This document shows, one piece after another, positions 55,587-64,000 of a stretch of DNA of 64,000 bases (positions within the stretch are counted from its first letter, which is position 1; every line of letters starts with the position of its first letter). The translations under genes were made by a program, and so were the position numbers. Below the pieces are notes generated by a model. That model worked only from the letters and a program-made list of their open reading frames with translations. It was not told the origin of the DNA and searched no databases. This stretch comes from Pedobacter sp. Bi126 (GTDB taxonomy: Bacteria; Bacteroidota; Bacteroidia; Sphingobacteriales; Sphingobacteriaceae), in the NCBI RefSeq assembly GCF_918698245.1, contig NZ_CAKKMS010000003.1, positions 124,001 to 188,000 of the forward strand, read 5' to 3'.

Positions 55587-56093
55587 TTAATTTTTATACT
55601 TTTCTAAAAGTCCTTTTATTACCTCTTCTGTTAATTGATTCCCTTGCAATAAGGGAAAGCCCTCCCACCTTACAATTCCTTTCGGATCGATAAGAATAGC
55701 ATGTGGAATACCTTTAACCTGAAGCGAGTCTTTTACCGTTCCCTTAGTGTCTATGGCTTCAAAATAGTTGATTTTAGGATTATTAAAAGCTTCTACTTTT
55801 TCAGCTGCTTCATCAGAAACACCAATAATTACAATTTTATCGGCATATTTCTTTTGAATATCGTTTAACGTAGGGATATATGCCCTGCAGGGTCCGCACC
55901 AGGTTGCCCAAAAATCGATCAGCACAAACTTCCCTTTGGTATCGGGCTGTTTTGAAATCCATTTTTCAACAACTAAGTCTGGCGCTCTTTCGTTCAGGAT
56001 AGATTTTGCCCACAATTTTTTACCATTGTTTGATTCCTGAGCAAAAACTGCTGTACTGATCAGCAATAAGAGAAACGTTAAATTTATCTTCAT
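55587..56093 (-). CDS. TlpA-like periplasmic thioredoxin
   Basis: 168 residues. Signal peptide (residues 1-18, ending AVFAQ). Thioredoxin-fold core with FWATWCGPCRAYIPTLN (CxxC) and the cis-proline VKGIPHAILIDPKG. Such proteins reduce disulphides in the periplasm, often for cytochrome maturation, but no such genes are next to it. It lies 16 bases after era in the same direction. Confidence 0.92.
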   Translation of the reverse strand: MKINLTFLLLLISTAVFAQESNNGKKLWAKSILNERAPDLVVEKWISKQPDTKGKFVLIDFWATWCGPCRAYIPTLNDIQKKYADKIVIIGVSDEAAEKVEAFNNPKINYFEAIDTKGTVKDSLQVKGIPHAILIDPKGIVRWEGFPLLQGNQLTEEVIKGLLEKYKN

Positions 56094-56109
56094 ATCCTAA
56101 AAATCGAAA

Positions 56110-57006
56110 TTAATTATCGTAACCGAAGCTTTTTAAATAATTCTTTTTACTTCTCCAATCGGGAATTACCTTCACAAACATCTCCAGGAAAACCTTGTTG
56201 TCTAAAAATTTCTCAATCTCTAAACGTGCTTCGGTACCTACCTTCTTCAACATGCTTCCACCTGTACCGATTAAAATATTCTTTTGCGAATCGCGTTCGA
56301 CCACAATTTCTGCAGTAATCCTGATCAATGCACCTTTACCGTTTTTCATTTCCTCTTCTTTAAAACTCTTCACAATTACCTCTGTACTGTAAGGAATTTC
56401 TTTCTGATAATTAAGGAAGATTTTTTCGCGGATAATCTCCGAAACAAAGAAACGTTCTGAGCGATCGGTTAAATCTTCTTTGTCGTAATATGGCGGATGT
56501 TCTGGCAACATCTCGAGCACGCGATCCAATAATCCGTCGACATTGTGTTTATGTAAAGCCGAAATTGCATAAATAGCAACCGGATTTAGCTTCTCCTGCC
56601 AGTAGGCAATCTTCTCATCAACCTGTTCTTGTAATGCTTTATCTATTTTATTGATGAGTACAATTGTAGGGATATTACGGTTCAGAATTTTCTCCAGAAC
56701 GTCTTCCTCATCGTGCGCTTCGTTGATGTCGGTTACGAATAAAAGTACGTCGGCATCGGTCAAAGATCCGTTAACAAAGCTCATCATACTCTCTTGTAAA
56801 CTGTATTTTGGCTTAATTATACCCGGAGTATCAGAGAAAACGATCTGATATTCTTCTTCATTTACGATACCTAAAATGCGGTGTCTTGTGGTTTGTGCCT
56901 TAGGAGTTATAATGCTAAGTCGCTCGCCTACAAGCACATTCATGAGGGTAGATTTACCTACATTTGGTTTACCTATTATACTAACAAAACCTGCTTTATG
57001 CGCCAT
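56110..57006 (-). CDS. era: GTPase Era
   Basis: 298 residues from the ATG at 57006 (MAHKAG). GTPase motifs [21 protein letters not shown] and NKID, then a KH-type RNA-binding domain (GTGGSMLKKVGTEARLEIEKFL). It binds the 3' end of 16S rRNA in small-subunit assembly. Eleven codons upstream in the open frame are rejected as a start because they run into the promoter region of the tRNA cassette. Confidence 0.97.
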   Translation of the reverse strand: MAHKAGFVSIIGKPNVGKSTLMNVLVGERLSIITPKAQTTRHRILGIVNEEEYQIVFSDTPGIIKPKYSLQESMMSFVNGSLTDADVLLFVTDINEAHDEEDVLEKILNRNIPTIVLINKIDKALQEQVDEKIAYWQEKLNPVAIYAISALHKHNVDGLLDRVLEMLPEHPPYYDKEDLTDRSERFFVSEIIREKIFLNYQKEIPYSTEVIVKSFKEEEMKNGKGALIRITAEIVVERDSQKNILIGTGGSMLKKVGTEARLEIEKFLDNKVFLEMFVKVIPDWRSKKNYLKSFGYDN

Positions 57007-57027
57007 TAAAATATTTTTTAAAAAAAA

Positions 57028-57059
57028 TTTGCAGCACAAAGAAACGAATTATATCTTTG
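57028..57059 (+). promoter_or_regulatory. Predicted promoter of the tRNA cassette
   Basis: TTTG (57028-57031), 20 bases, TATCTTTG (57052-57059). Both boxes fit the consensus; the first tRNA starts 60 bases downstream. Confidence 0.6.
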
Positions 57060-57119
57060 CATTCCAATTCGGAAACAGAGTTAAGGATTTAATTCAAAGA
57101 AAAAACGGGTTGTATAGAG

Positions 57120-57195
<76 letters not shown>

Positions 57196-57221
57196 AAGAG
57201 TTGAAAGACACTCAAATTAAT

Positions 57222-57293
57222 GGCCCGTTCGTCTAGGGGTGAGGACGCCAGATTTTCATTCTGGAAACAGGGGTTCGATTCCCCTACGGGCTA
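57222..57293 (+). tRNA. tRNA-Glu (UUC), copy 1
   Basis: 72 nt without CCA. Acceptor GGCCCGU / ACGGGCU (G1-U72), anticodon loop UUUUCAU with UUC, T arm AGGGGUUCGAUUCCCCU. CCA is not encoded (CGA follows). Confidence 0.93.
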
Positions 57294-57295
57294 CG

Positions 57296-57326
57296 AAACC
57301 GCTACAAAAGCTGAGCGGTTTTTTTT
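57296..57326 (+). terminator. Terminator between tRNA cassettes
   Basis: AAACCGCT / AGCGGTTT, 10-base loop, eight T. It follows copy 1 of tRNA-Glu, so copy 2 needs its own promoter or read-through. Confidence 0.88.
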
Positions 57327-57383
57327 ATCAGTTTCAACACTGCAAAATTGAAGGTTGGTATTTCCATTAAAAATACATGAGAG

Positions 57384-57459
<76 letters not shown>

Positions 57460-57489
57460 AAAGAGTTGAAAGACACTCTAATATTTAAT

Positions 57490-57561
57490 GGCCCGTTCGT
57501 CTAGGGGTGAGGACGCCAGATTTTCATTCTGGAAACAGGGGTTCGATTCCCCTACGGGCTA
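57490..57561 (+). tRNA. tRNA-Glu (UUC), copy 2
   Basis: 72 nt, same sequence as 57222-57293. CCA not encoded. Confidence 0.93.
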
Positions 57562-57563
57562 CG

Positions 57564-57600
57564 AAAAAGCATCAATCTGATTAAGGTTGATGCTTTTTTT
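57564..57600 (+). terminator. Terminator after the second tRNA cassette
   Basis: AAAAAGCATCAA / TTGATGCTTTTTTT with an 11-base loop. Different in sequence from the first terminator, so the duplication did not include it. Confidence 0.85.
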
Positions 57601-57695
57601 ATATCTTCAATATGCAAGCTTATGCCTATAATTGCATATTGAACGCAATTCGAGCACAATCAGGACAATTCATTTCTTTCAATTTGTTTTAAGCG

Positions 57696-58586
57696 ATGCA
57701 GATACTTAATTCCCTTCAACAACTACCAATCTACAGTATAGAACCTGATGAGATAGCAGGAAATAAAAACTTTAGGGTTTACAATTTTGAAGGTACTTTG
57801 CCAAACCAGTCGGAGTTGCTTATCCCCCATCGAAAAGATCATTTTCTTGTTGTTTTGATTAGACATGCAGATAGTCGACAATGGATCGATATGACGCCTT
57901 ACGTCCTTAAAGATAACACCATTTACTTTTCTGGCCCAAGCAACATCATTGTAAAAGAAGGTTTTAAGCAGTTATGGAGCACCGGCATTGCTTTTTCAAA
58001 AGAGTTTCTCTCCCTTCAGGAAAATGCTTCATTGAGTAAACTCCCCATCATCGAAAACCTGCACAATGGACATGAATTAGCCTTAACCCAAGCTGATCTT
58101 AACTTTGTTGAGGATATCCTTGCCAAAATCAATGCCGAATATCAAAAGTCCGGCGAATGGCAACAGCGTATGCTTACCGCCTACCTTACCGTGCTGCTTA
58201 CCTATTTAAGTCGGCTGTATACCGAGCAGTTTAAAGGAGCTGATCATTCCGCGGATAAACTTTTACTGAAAAGTTTTCAGACAAAAATAAATGAATGTTA
58301 TCGAGAGCTGCGCGAAGTAAGCGATTATGCCTCTATATTGAACATTTCTGCCGGACATTTAAGCGAGGTGGTGAAAATACAAAGTGGTAAACCTGCCATT
58401 AAACATATACACGAACGATTGGTATTGGAGGCACAGCGGTTGTTGTTTCATACTCAAAACCCTTTAAAAGAAATTGCCTTTGATTTGGGTTTCTCGGATA
58501 CTTCCTATTTTAACCGCTTCTTTAAACGCGAAACGGGTATAACACCTGCCGACTACCGGATCAGCATCCGCGAAATGTACCATTAA
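57696..58586 (+). CDS. AraC family transcriptional regulator
   Basis: 296 residues. N-terminal sensor region of cupin type (residues ~1-180) and a C-terminal AraC double helix-turn-helix: SDYASILNISAGHLSEVVKIQSGKPAIKHI (in part) and NPLKEIAFDLGFSDTSYFNRFFKRETGITPADYR. It lies 67 bases before an SDR gene in the same direction, which is its likely target. Effector unknown. Confidence 0.92.
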   Translation: MQILNSLQQLPIYSIEPDEIAGNKNFRVYNFEGTLPNQSELLIPHRKDHFLVVLIRHADSRQWIDMTPYVLKDNTIYFSGPSNIIVKEGFKQLWSTGIAFSKEFLSLQENASLSKLPIIENLHNGHELALTQADLNFVEDILAKINAEYQKSGEWQQRMLTAYLTVLLTYLSRLYTEQFKGADHSADKLLLKSFQTKINECYRELREVSDYASILNISAGHLSEVVKIQSGKPAIKHIHERLVLEAQRLLFHTQNPLKEIAFDLGFSDTSYFNRFFKRETGITPADYRISIREMYH

Positions 58587-58653
58587 TACCGTTGGATGTG
58601 TTCTGCTCAGGCTAACCAATACGCCTACATTTGTACCATAAACATTGTAAATT

Positions 58654-59388
58654 ATGAAAACAGCACTGATTACAGGAGCAAATAAAAGCATAGGCTTTGA
58701 AACAGCAAGACAATTATTACAACACGGGTATTATGTATATGTAGGCTCCCGAGATATTAAAAAAGGCGAAGAGGCCGTAAGCCAGTTAAAATTAGAAGGG
58801 TTAAATAACTTAGCGCCCATAGAAATTGACGTGGATAACATCGAATCGATACAAGCTGCCGGAACATTACTCAGTAAGAAAATTAATGTGCTCGATGTAT
58901 TGATCAATAATGCAGGTATTAGTGGTGCTATGCACGCGGCTTTGGAAACAGATATTAATGTATTCAGGCAGGTATTTGAAACCAACTTTTTTGGTGTAAT
59001 CACAGTTACGCAAACCTTTATAGATTTATTAAAGCAATCGCCAGCACCAAGAATTGTGAACGTTACATCAGGTTTGGGTTCGCTTACGTTACACAGTGAT
59101 CCAAGCTGGAAATACTATGGCGTAAAGCCGGCCGGTTACGTTTCTTCAAAGGCAGCACTTAATGCTTATACCATTCTATTGGCTAATAACCTGTTGAATA
59201 CCCCTTTTAAGGTAAATGCGGTTGATCCAGGCTATACTGCTACAGATTTTAATCACCACTCAGGCCCGGGAACAATACCAGATGCAGCAGCAAGAGTGGT
59301 AAAGGCAGCTACATTAGCACCAGATGGGCCAACAGGACAATTTTTTAGTGATGACAATGTGCCTGATACAGGAATAAGTCCATGGTAA
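58654..59388 (+). CDS. Short-chain dehydrogenase/reductase
   Basis: 244 residues, classical SDR: TGANKSIGFETARQLL (cofactor glycine motif), NNAGISGA, catalytic Ser in NVTSGLGS, and YVSSKAALNAY carrying the Tyr-x3-Lys pair. Substrate unknown; related carbonyl reductases act on quinones and aldehydes. Next to an AraC regulator, hinting at inducible expression. Confidence 0.92.
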   Translation: MKTALITGANKSIGFETARQLLQHGYYVYVGSRDIKKGEEAVSQLKLEGLNNLAPIEIDVDNIESIQAAGTLLSKKINVLDVLINNAGISGAMHAALETDINVFRQVFETNFFGVITVTQTFIDLLKQSPAPRIVNVTSGLGSLTLHSDPSWKYYGVKPAGYVSSKAALNAYTILLANNLLNTPFKVNAVDPGYTATDFNHHSGPGTIPDAAARVVKAATLAPDGPTGQFFSDDNVPDTGISPW

Positions 59389-59440
59389 GCGAGAATTAGC
59401 TATTGAGATGCGACTGAGTTTCTTTGGTAACGCTTTATAT

Positions 59441-59480
59441 CACTTAAAAGCCCTGCTTTGTTAAACAGGGCTTTTAAGTG
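59441..59480. terminator. Bidirectional terminator
   Basis: CACTTAAAAGCCCTG / CAGGGCTTTTAAGTG, 15 perfect pairs with a 10-base loop, between converging genes. Confidence 0.92.
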
Positions 59481-59483
59481 TTC

Positions 59484-62400
59484 TTATTTCATAGCCAGTT
59501 GCTGATCATCTGCTTCGGCCATTTCTTTATAAAACGCCTTAAACTGATCGATTTTATCTAAGGGAACATAATCTTTCTTTAATGCAAAACTCCGCTTTAA
59601 AACGAGTTTATTTCCTTGTTGTACGCTTTCTAGTTTAAAATCAACAAAATCATTACTCAATTGAACGGCTTTAAAAGGCTGAACCATGGCTTTTCCGGTT
59701 GGAAGTTCTAGTGATAATTCCTGATTAGACTCGTCAACCCCAAATAACTGGGTAAGATCGATACCAAATTTACGCGGTGAAACTACCTGCAAGGCTGTTG
59801 CATACGATTTGTTTGACCATGGAATAGAGAATATCGACATGCCTGCTACACTTTTGCTTACATTCAGCAATTTATAGGAACAAGCTGTCCCCACAGTATC
59901 TGAAGTTGATTTTGCGGCATTGAGGTTAGAAAAACTAAGGCTATAAATTTCGTTTTCGGGATAGACACCTGTCAGATCTTCCTTCATTTTCTTGATCTGA
60001 TCTGCACTGCTCAAATCGTTAAAAACACTTCTGATATAGCTAGACATTGATCCCGTATTCCAATTGGTTTCCTTAACCGTCATATCGGCATTTTCCAGCT
60101 TAACCTCGGTTTTGTAGGCCATCATGTTCCTTCCTCTTATTCCAGGATTAAACTTGGTTAACGCTGTGCTTGCTTTATTAATTTCGAGAATATTAGATCC
60201 CAGGAAAGTATTGCTGAAAGTATTAAAAGGCAATGTTCCGGAAGTAAGCTCTACCCAGTAATCTTTCCCTCCTATTGTAGATTTGGCAATACAGTGATTA
60301 AATTCGATACTAGGTAACAATAACGTATTCTGTCCACGATCTCTGGTATTTGCTAAAGCCAGTGTTGCGGTAATTCCAGCTTCTTTACACATACTCACGA
60401 AAAGCGTAGATACATCTTTACAATCCCCAATTCTTGTATTAATAACTGTTGATGGATTTTGGGGAATAATACCACTCTGCCTAAACGATACTGAGCTGTA
60501 AGCGATGTTGGTAATAATGTAATTATAAATCATCTTGATTTTGGTTAAATCATCTAAATTACTTTTACCAGCAAACAAATCATTTACTACTGTTTTTATT
60601 TCATAACTGCTGCGGGCTTTAGCCGATGCAATATTGTCGTACCAATCTGCAATAAATTTCCAGTCGGGAATAGATGATAAATACAGCATGTTGGTTACAT
60701 CATCCATTGGGGGCATTTTATCCTCATACCTTAATGCTTCCTGTTTATTCTTCTCCCATACATACAGGTCAAACTCGTCTTTTGCCGTTTTAACAGGAGC
60801 AATGTCCTGCTGTGAGAAAACATATTTAAAAGCTTTATCGCGGTGGATTAACAATGAATATTTAATATTAAGGTTATCCAAACCATCGCTAAAATAGAAA
60901 GCGTCCCAGAAGTGGGTAGACATTGCCCCAACATGAAAATTCTCGATTTTATAACGGATATTAATCACATCGCCAATTTCGAGGTTGGTAAATACCAACT
61001 CATTATTATTGGTTTCGGCAGGAACTTTTGTTCCACTGGCCTTTATTACCTCGGCTATTTCGACGGCATAATTCTGGTCATTATTATAAGGAATAGCATA
61101 TTCTTTAAAGCTTTCAAGCCCTTTTTGGGTTAGTATTTTTGCAGTAAAAAAGTGTTTCTCTTCTGATCCACCGTTTTCATAAACAACTTTCTGCACTTCA
61201 TTATTTAAAACTACAACCTGCCCATCGGGATATTCTGTTTTAGACGGCGCCTTGCTAACCATCATTTTAACATCGGGTTTGTCGAAGTAATCAAATACCG
61301 CTTTTTTGTCCTGAAGTGTTCTTAACAACTGGATAACAGTGTAATTATTCGGATCGATCTGTAAACTCTTTTCGTATGCCTTAATACTTTTCTCTTTCTG
61401 TTTATTTGCATTATACAGCGTACCTAACTGAGAATAAACAAATGCGTTGTTAGGATCGATCTCGAGTACTTTTAAATATAATTTTTCTGCCTCATCGTAT
61501 TGTTGCAACTGATAGTAAATACCTGCGAGGTCGGTGTATATGGAAAATCCTATCGGATCGTTTGCTAATTCTTTTTTGTAAATATCAATGCCTGCATCGG
61601 TTTCTCCTTTATCCAAATGCAGCTTTGCTACATATTTAGCAGCCTTGTAATCGTTATTCTCATCAATGTATTTTTGCAAAATATCAATCGCCTTAGGGTT
61701 TTTCCTAATCTGCACTTCGATAAGGTATTTTAAATTGACAATATCTGCTGAATTTAAATATTGTGGATAAATTTTTTCCACCAGGTCTATAATTTCAGGT
61801 TGTTTTTTCTCCTGGCCGAGTATGTTTAGTTTTTTCATCAACACCGTTTCATTCTCGCCATAAATTTTTTCCAGTTTAGCAAGAACTTCTTTTGCTCGCA
61901 CGTAATCATTCTGTTGAAAATGCTCCGTATATACAAGCTCCAGGGCTAGCGAGCACTCCGGGTCGTGTGTTTTAATTTCTTCTCTGAGGGTTTCAATTCC
62001 AGTTCTATTATCGGCTTTAACAAACAGTTCTATCATCATTAGGTTGAGATAGGTACTTTCAGGAAAATGTTTTTTAAGTTTCTCCAGGATCAACCTTGCA
62101 TCGAACACATTTCCTAAACGCAAATAAAGCTTAGCCATCATTAACTGATTTAAATAGCTCTGCGGTTTTGCTTTAAGGGCATCTTCGAAATATTTAAATC
62201 CAACTGGTTTTAGCTGAGCTGGAACAGGATTTGTTTCTTTTGAATACGCCTGTGGTGTACTGGTAGTAGAAAGGTTATTTAATGGTGCTCCGTTGGCATC
62301 AGTTAACCGCAGCATAAAATTCGATCTGCCCGCATAGCTCTCGCCTATCTGCACCAAAACGCGGTTGTAGCCCTGATTTAACTTAATCGGCACAATGTAT

Positions 62401-63212
62401 GCGTCAAGATCGTTGTTTCTTTCTTCTGATTCGCTGATTAAAAGCTGATCATTTACCCAAACCTTTACCGAGCCGGATACGCCGATTCTTAATTGCCCTG
62501 TTGTACTTGCAGGCGCATTAACAAATGTTTGGGCAAACTGTAGTGCATTTTCATAAGTGTTATAATACGTAAAATCGAACCATTTATCATGCCGTACATA
62601 AGGTACCGTTCTCCAGCTAAATTTTCTGTTCTTTTTACCCGTAAAAACATAATTAAGTTCAGGATGGGCTAAAATATCATCGTACTGTTTATCGAAACCA
62701 CTGGTCGAAATGTTTTCATACTCGCCTGTGATTAACCAATTTTCGATTTCGCCAATCTTATTAAAATACTGATCAGCTTCGGCATATTGTTTTTTCTCTT
62801 CGAAATGCGAACCTAACGATGCGTAGGCCAATGCATTAATGGTGCCGTCTACATCTTTTCTTGTTGCCAGTTTTTTATAAAACTCCAACTGGTCGGTCGT
62901 TTTTATCTTCGAAGCGTTATTGGGCAAATCGCTCCATAGCGCAACAAGATATGGTTGTGGGTTTTTAGCCGTATTAGATAATTTATTTAAGTAGCTAAAA
63001 CCTTCTTTGGCTGGCCGGTCCATTTCAGTCATCATAGATAATGCAACATTTGCTTCATCTGAAAATGCAGGTTTAAGTGCTGCCTTGGTAAAAAAATCGC
63101 GTGCCGCTGTCCGGTTGTTTTTAAAAAAATATTCCCAGCCTGGGTTCAAATTTGTTTGTGCCTGAATAGACGAAGAAACAAGAATTGAGAGAATTAATAG
63201 TTTAAATTTCAT
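59484..63212 (-). CDS. Large TPR / DUF3857 / transglutaminase-like protein
   Basis: 1242 residues from the ATG at 63212 (MKFKLL). Signal peptide ends SIQAQ (about residue 19). Residues ~20-640 are TPR repeats, interrupted (~205-310) by a beta-rich module. A DUF3857 domain follows (~675-830), then a transglutaminase-like core: YSSVSFRQSGIIPQNPSTVI, RIGDCKDVSTLFVSMCKEAG with the catalytic Cys, and EFNHCIAK with the His. The third residue, usually Asp in a DPT motif, reads ELT here (YWVELTSG), so the triad may be atypical. The rest is a beta domain. Enzymatic activity is unproven. Confidence 0.86.
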   Translation of the reverse strand: MKFKLLILSILVSSSIQAQTNLNPGWEYFFKNNRTAARDFFTKAALKPAFSDEANVALSMMTEMDRPAKEGFSYLNKLSNTAKNPQPYLVALWSDLPNNASKIKTTDQLEFYKKLATRKDVDGTINALAYASLGSHFEEKKQYAEADQYFNKIGEIENWLITGEYENISTSGFDKQYDDILAHPELNYVFTGKKNRKFSWRTVPYVRHDKWFDFTYYNTYENALQFAQTFVNAPASTTGQLRIGVSGSVKVWVNDQLLISESEERNNDLDAYIVPIKLNQGYNRVLVQIGESYAGRSNFMLRLTDANGAPLNNLSTTSTPQAYSKETNPVPAQLKPVGFKYFEDALKAKPQSYLNQLMMAKLYLRLGNVFDARLILEKLKKHFPESTYLNLMMIELFVKADNRTGIETLREEIKTHDPECSLALELVYTEHFQQNDYVRAKEVLAKLEKIYGENETVLMKKLNILGQEKKQPEIIDLVEKIYPQYLNSADIVNLKYLIEVQIRKNPKAIDILQKYIDENNDYKAAKYVAKLHLDKGETDAGIDIYKKELANDPIGFSIYTDLAGIYYQLQQYDEAEKLYLKVLEIDPNNAFVYSQLGTLYNANKQKEKSIKAYEKSLQIDPNNYTVIQLLRTLQDKKAVFDYFDKPDVKMMVSKAPSKTEYPDGQVVVLNNEVQKVVYENGGSEEKHFFTAKILTQKGLESFKEYAIPYNNDQNYAVEIAEVIKASGTKVPAETNNNELVFTNLEIGDVINIRYKIENFHVGAMSTHFWDAFYFSDGLDNLNIKYSLLIHRDKAFKYVFSQQDIAPVKTAKDEFDLYVWEKNKQEALRYEDKMPPMDDVTNMLYLSSIPDWKFIADWYDNIASAKARSSYEIKTVVNDLFAGKSNLDDLTKIKMIYNYIITNIAYSSVSFRQSGIIPQNPSTVINTRIGDCKDVSTLFVSMCKEAGITATLALANTRDRGQNTLLLPSIEFNHCIAKSTIGGKDYWVELTSGTLPFNTFSNTFLGSNILEINKASTALTKFNPGIRGRNMMAYKTEVKLENADMTVKETNWNTGSMSSYIRSVFNDLSSADQIKKMKEDLTGVYPENEIYSLSFSNLNAAKSTSDTVGTACSYKLLNVSKSVAGMSIFSIPWSNKSYATALQVVSPRKFGIDLTQLFGVDESNQELSLELPTGKAMVQPFKAVQLSNDFVDFKLESVQQGNKLVLKRSFALKKDYVPLDKIDQFKAFYKEMAEADDQQLAMK

Positions 63213-63359
63213 TTTGTAATTATAGAAAAAAAACAAATCTGAATCAAAGCAATTTAGATTAAAAAATAAGCAGGAAAAACCTCACCCATTTACTGCATTT
63301 AATGTGCAGGTAATATTTTTTAACTTAGATGATCAAACTAAAAAATTGAATAAACTGTG

Positions 63360-63809
63360 ATGGATAAAACGGAGAACAGATCAATGCAGGTTAAGGGCCT
63401 TTTTAAAGCAAATATGCAATTGCTTTGGGACGTTTGGACCAAACCCGAGCACCTAAAAAACTGGTGGGGACCAAAAGGCTTTAGTGCCACCATCCATAAA
63501 ATGGATTTGCAGGCAGGTGGTGAATGGAAGCTCACCTTACATGGACCTGATGGTAAAGACTATGCCAACCGCAGCATTTTTAAAGAGATTATTCCACTTG
63601 AAAAAATTGTATTCGAACACTTCAACCCACATTTTTTCACTACAGTTCTTTTTGAGGCCCATGATGAAGAAACCCAAATAAACTGGACGATGTTATTCGA
63701 CACTCCTGAGATGCGCGAAACGATAGTTAAAGTGCATAAGGCCGAGGAAGGGCAAAAGGAAAATATGGAAAGACTTGGAGACTACCTTTTGAAGGTACAT
63801 ACGCAATAA
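63360..63809 (+). CDS. SRPBCC/AHSA1-type domain protein
   Basis: 149 residues from the ATG at 63360; GTG one codon before is less likely. Activator-of-Hsp90-homologue-like fold: WDVWTKPEHLKNWWGPKGF, KMDLQAGGEWKLTLHGPDG, then FEHFNPHFFTTVLFE. Such domains bind hydrophobic ligands in a central cavity. Function not assignable. Single gene. Confidence 0.85.
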   Translation: MDKTENRSMQVKGLFKANMQLLWDVWTKPEHLKNWWGPKGFSATIHKMDLQAGGEWKLTLHGPDGKDYANRSIFKEIIPLEKIVFEHFNPHFFTTVLFEAHDEETQINWTMLFDTPEMRETIVKVHKAEEGQKENMERLGDYLLKVHTQ

Positions 63810-63886
63810 TTCTCTCATTTCGAGTGATAATTGATTTTATAAAATCAATATAAGGAATTTTAGTAGTTTGTGAGCATACAAGAAAT

Positions 63887-63976
63887 CGTCATTGCTGGAA
63901 GGTATTTTTTGCCCAGGAAGCAATTTTATGATTATCGCTACTAGCGTCCGCTTTAAGGTTGCTTCGTGCCGACGAC
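63887..63976. repeat. Palindromic repeat, family A, at the window end
   Basis: CGTCATTGCTGGAAGG.. and a right arm ..GGTTGCTTCGTGCC with the TCGCTACTAGCG centre, a diverged copy of 512-607. Confidence 0.75.
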
Positions 63977-64000
63977 TTATCCTTTCGTGGTGTCAGATGG

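Overview
The window comes from the chromosome of a Bacteroidota bacterium, most likely Pedobacter or another Sphingobacteriaceae. The evidence is PorV and a GldJ-type lipoprotein of the type IX secretion/gliding machinery, an ExbB-ExbD-ExbD-TonB operon, a short NuoG with separate NuoC and NuoD, AT-rich spacers, and promoters of the Bacteroidota type (TTTG, then about 18-20 bases, then TAnnTTTG). No prophage, insertion sequence, CRISPR array or rRNA was seen.

Layout. 1-1245: end of a processive glycosyltransferase and a small membrane protein. 1252-5309: ispF, porV and divergent gldJ. 5490-10051: leftward housekeeping run (biotin-carrier protein, DUF4159, rsmE, CNNM/CBS protein, ppa, DedA). 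10093-23894: all 14 complex I subunits, leftward, nuoA to nuoN, interrupted by an ORF6N gene between nuoF and nuoG and by hairpin repeats between nuoI and nuoJ. 23977-29796: exbB-exbD-exbD-tonB-small membrane protein-PstS-like lipoprotein-TPR operon. 30095-31690: pckA. 31988-32784: two unknown genes. 33203-38676: threonine operon thrA-dinB-thrB-thrC, preceded by a 21-codon Thr/Ile leader peptide and a terminator hairpin, which is a readable translation-coupled attenuator. 38868-48735 (leftward): S74-like protein, PLP decarboxylase, metF, metH, a Bax-inhibitor-1 protein and murQ. 48926-53091 (rightward): S41 protease, histidine decarboxylase, an SDR-like protein and a GNAT. 53303-57006 (leftward): GNAT, der, a TlpA-like thioredoxin and era. 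57120-57561: a tandemly duplicated tRNA-fMet/tRNA-Glu cassette. 57696-63809: AraC regulator with an SDR, a large TPR/DUF3857/transglutaminase-like protein and an SRPBCC protein.

The spacers are unusually rich in short palindromic elements. One class is built from 7-bp words repeated in two inverted arms, with a different word at each site; at least nine sites are visible. One such element lies in frame inside metH, one supplies the stop codon of nuoE, and one appears to have replaced the normal start of the DUF4159 gene. A different perfect palindrome lies before the ORF6N gene and is mirrored inside its coding sequence.

The strongest leads are the threonine attenuator, the period-7 dyad repeats with their coding-region incursions, the ORF6N gene with its palindrome pair inside the nuo operon, and the promoter/terminator overlap at nuoA. 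All family calls rest on reading motifs in the translations; no database search was run.
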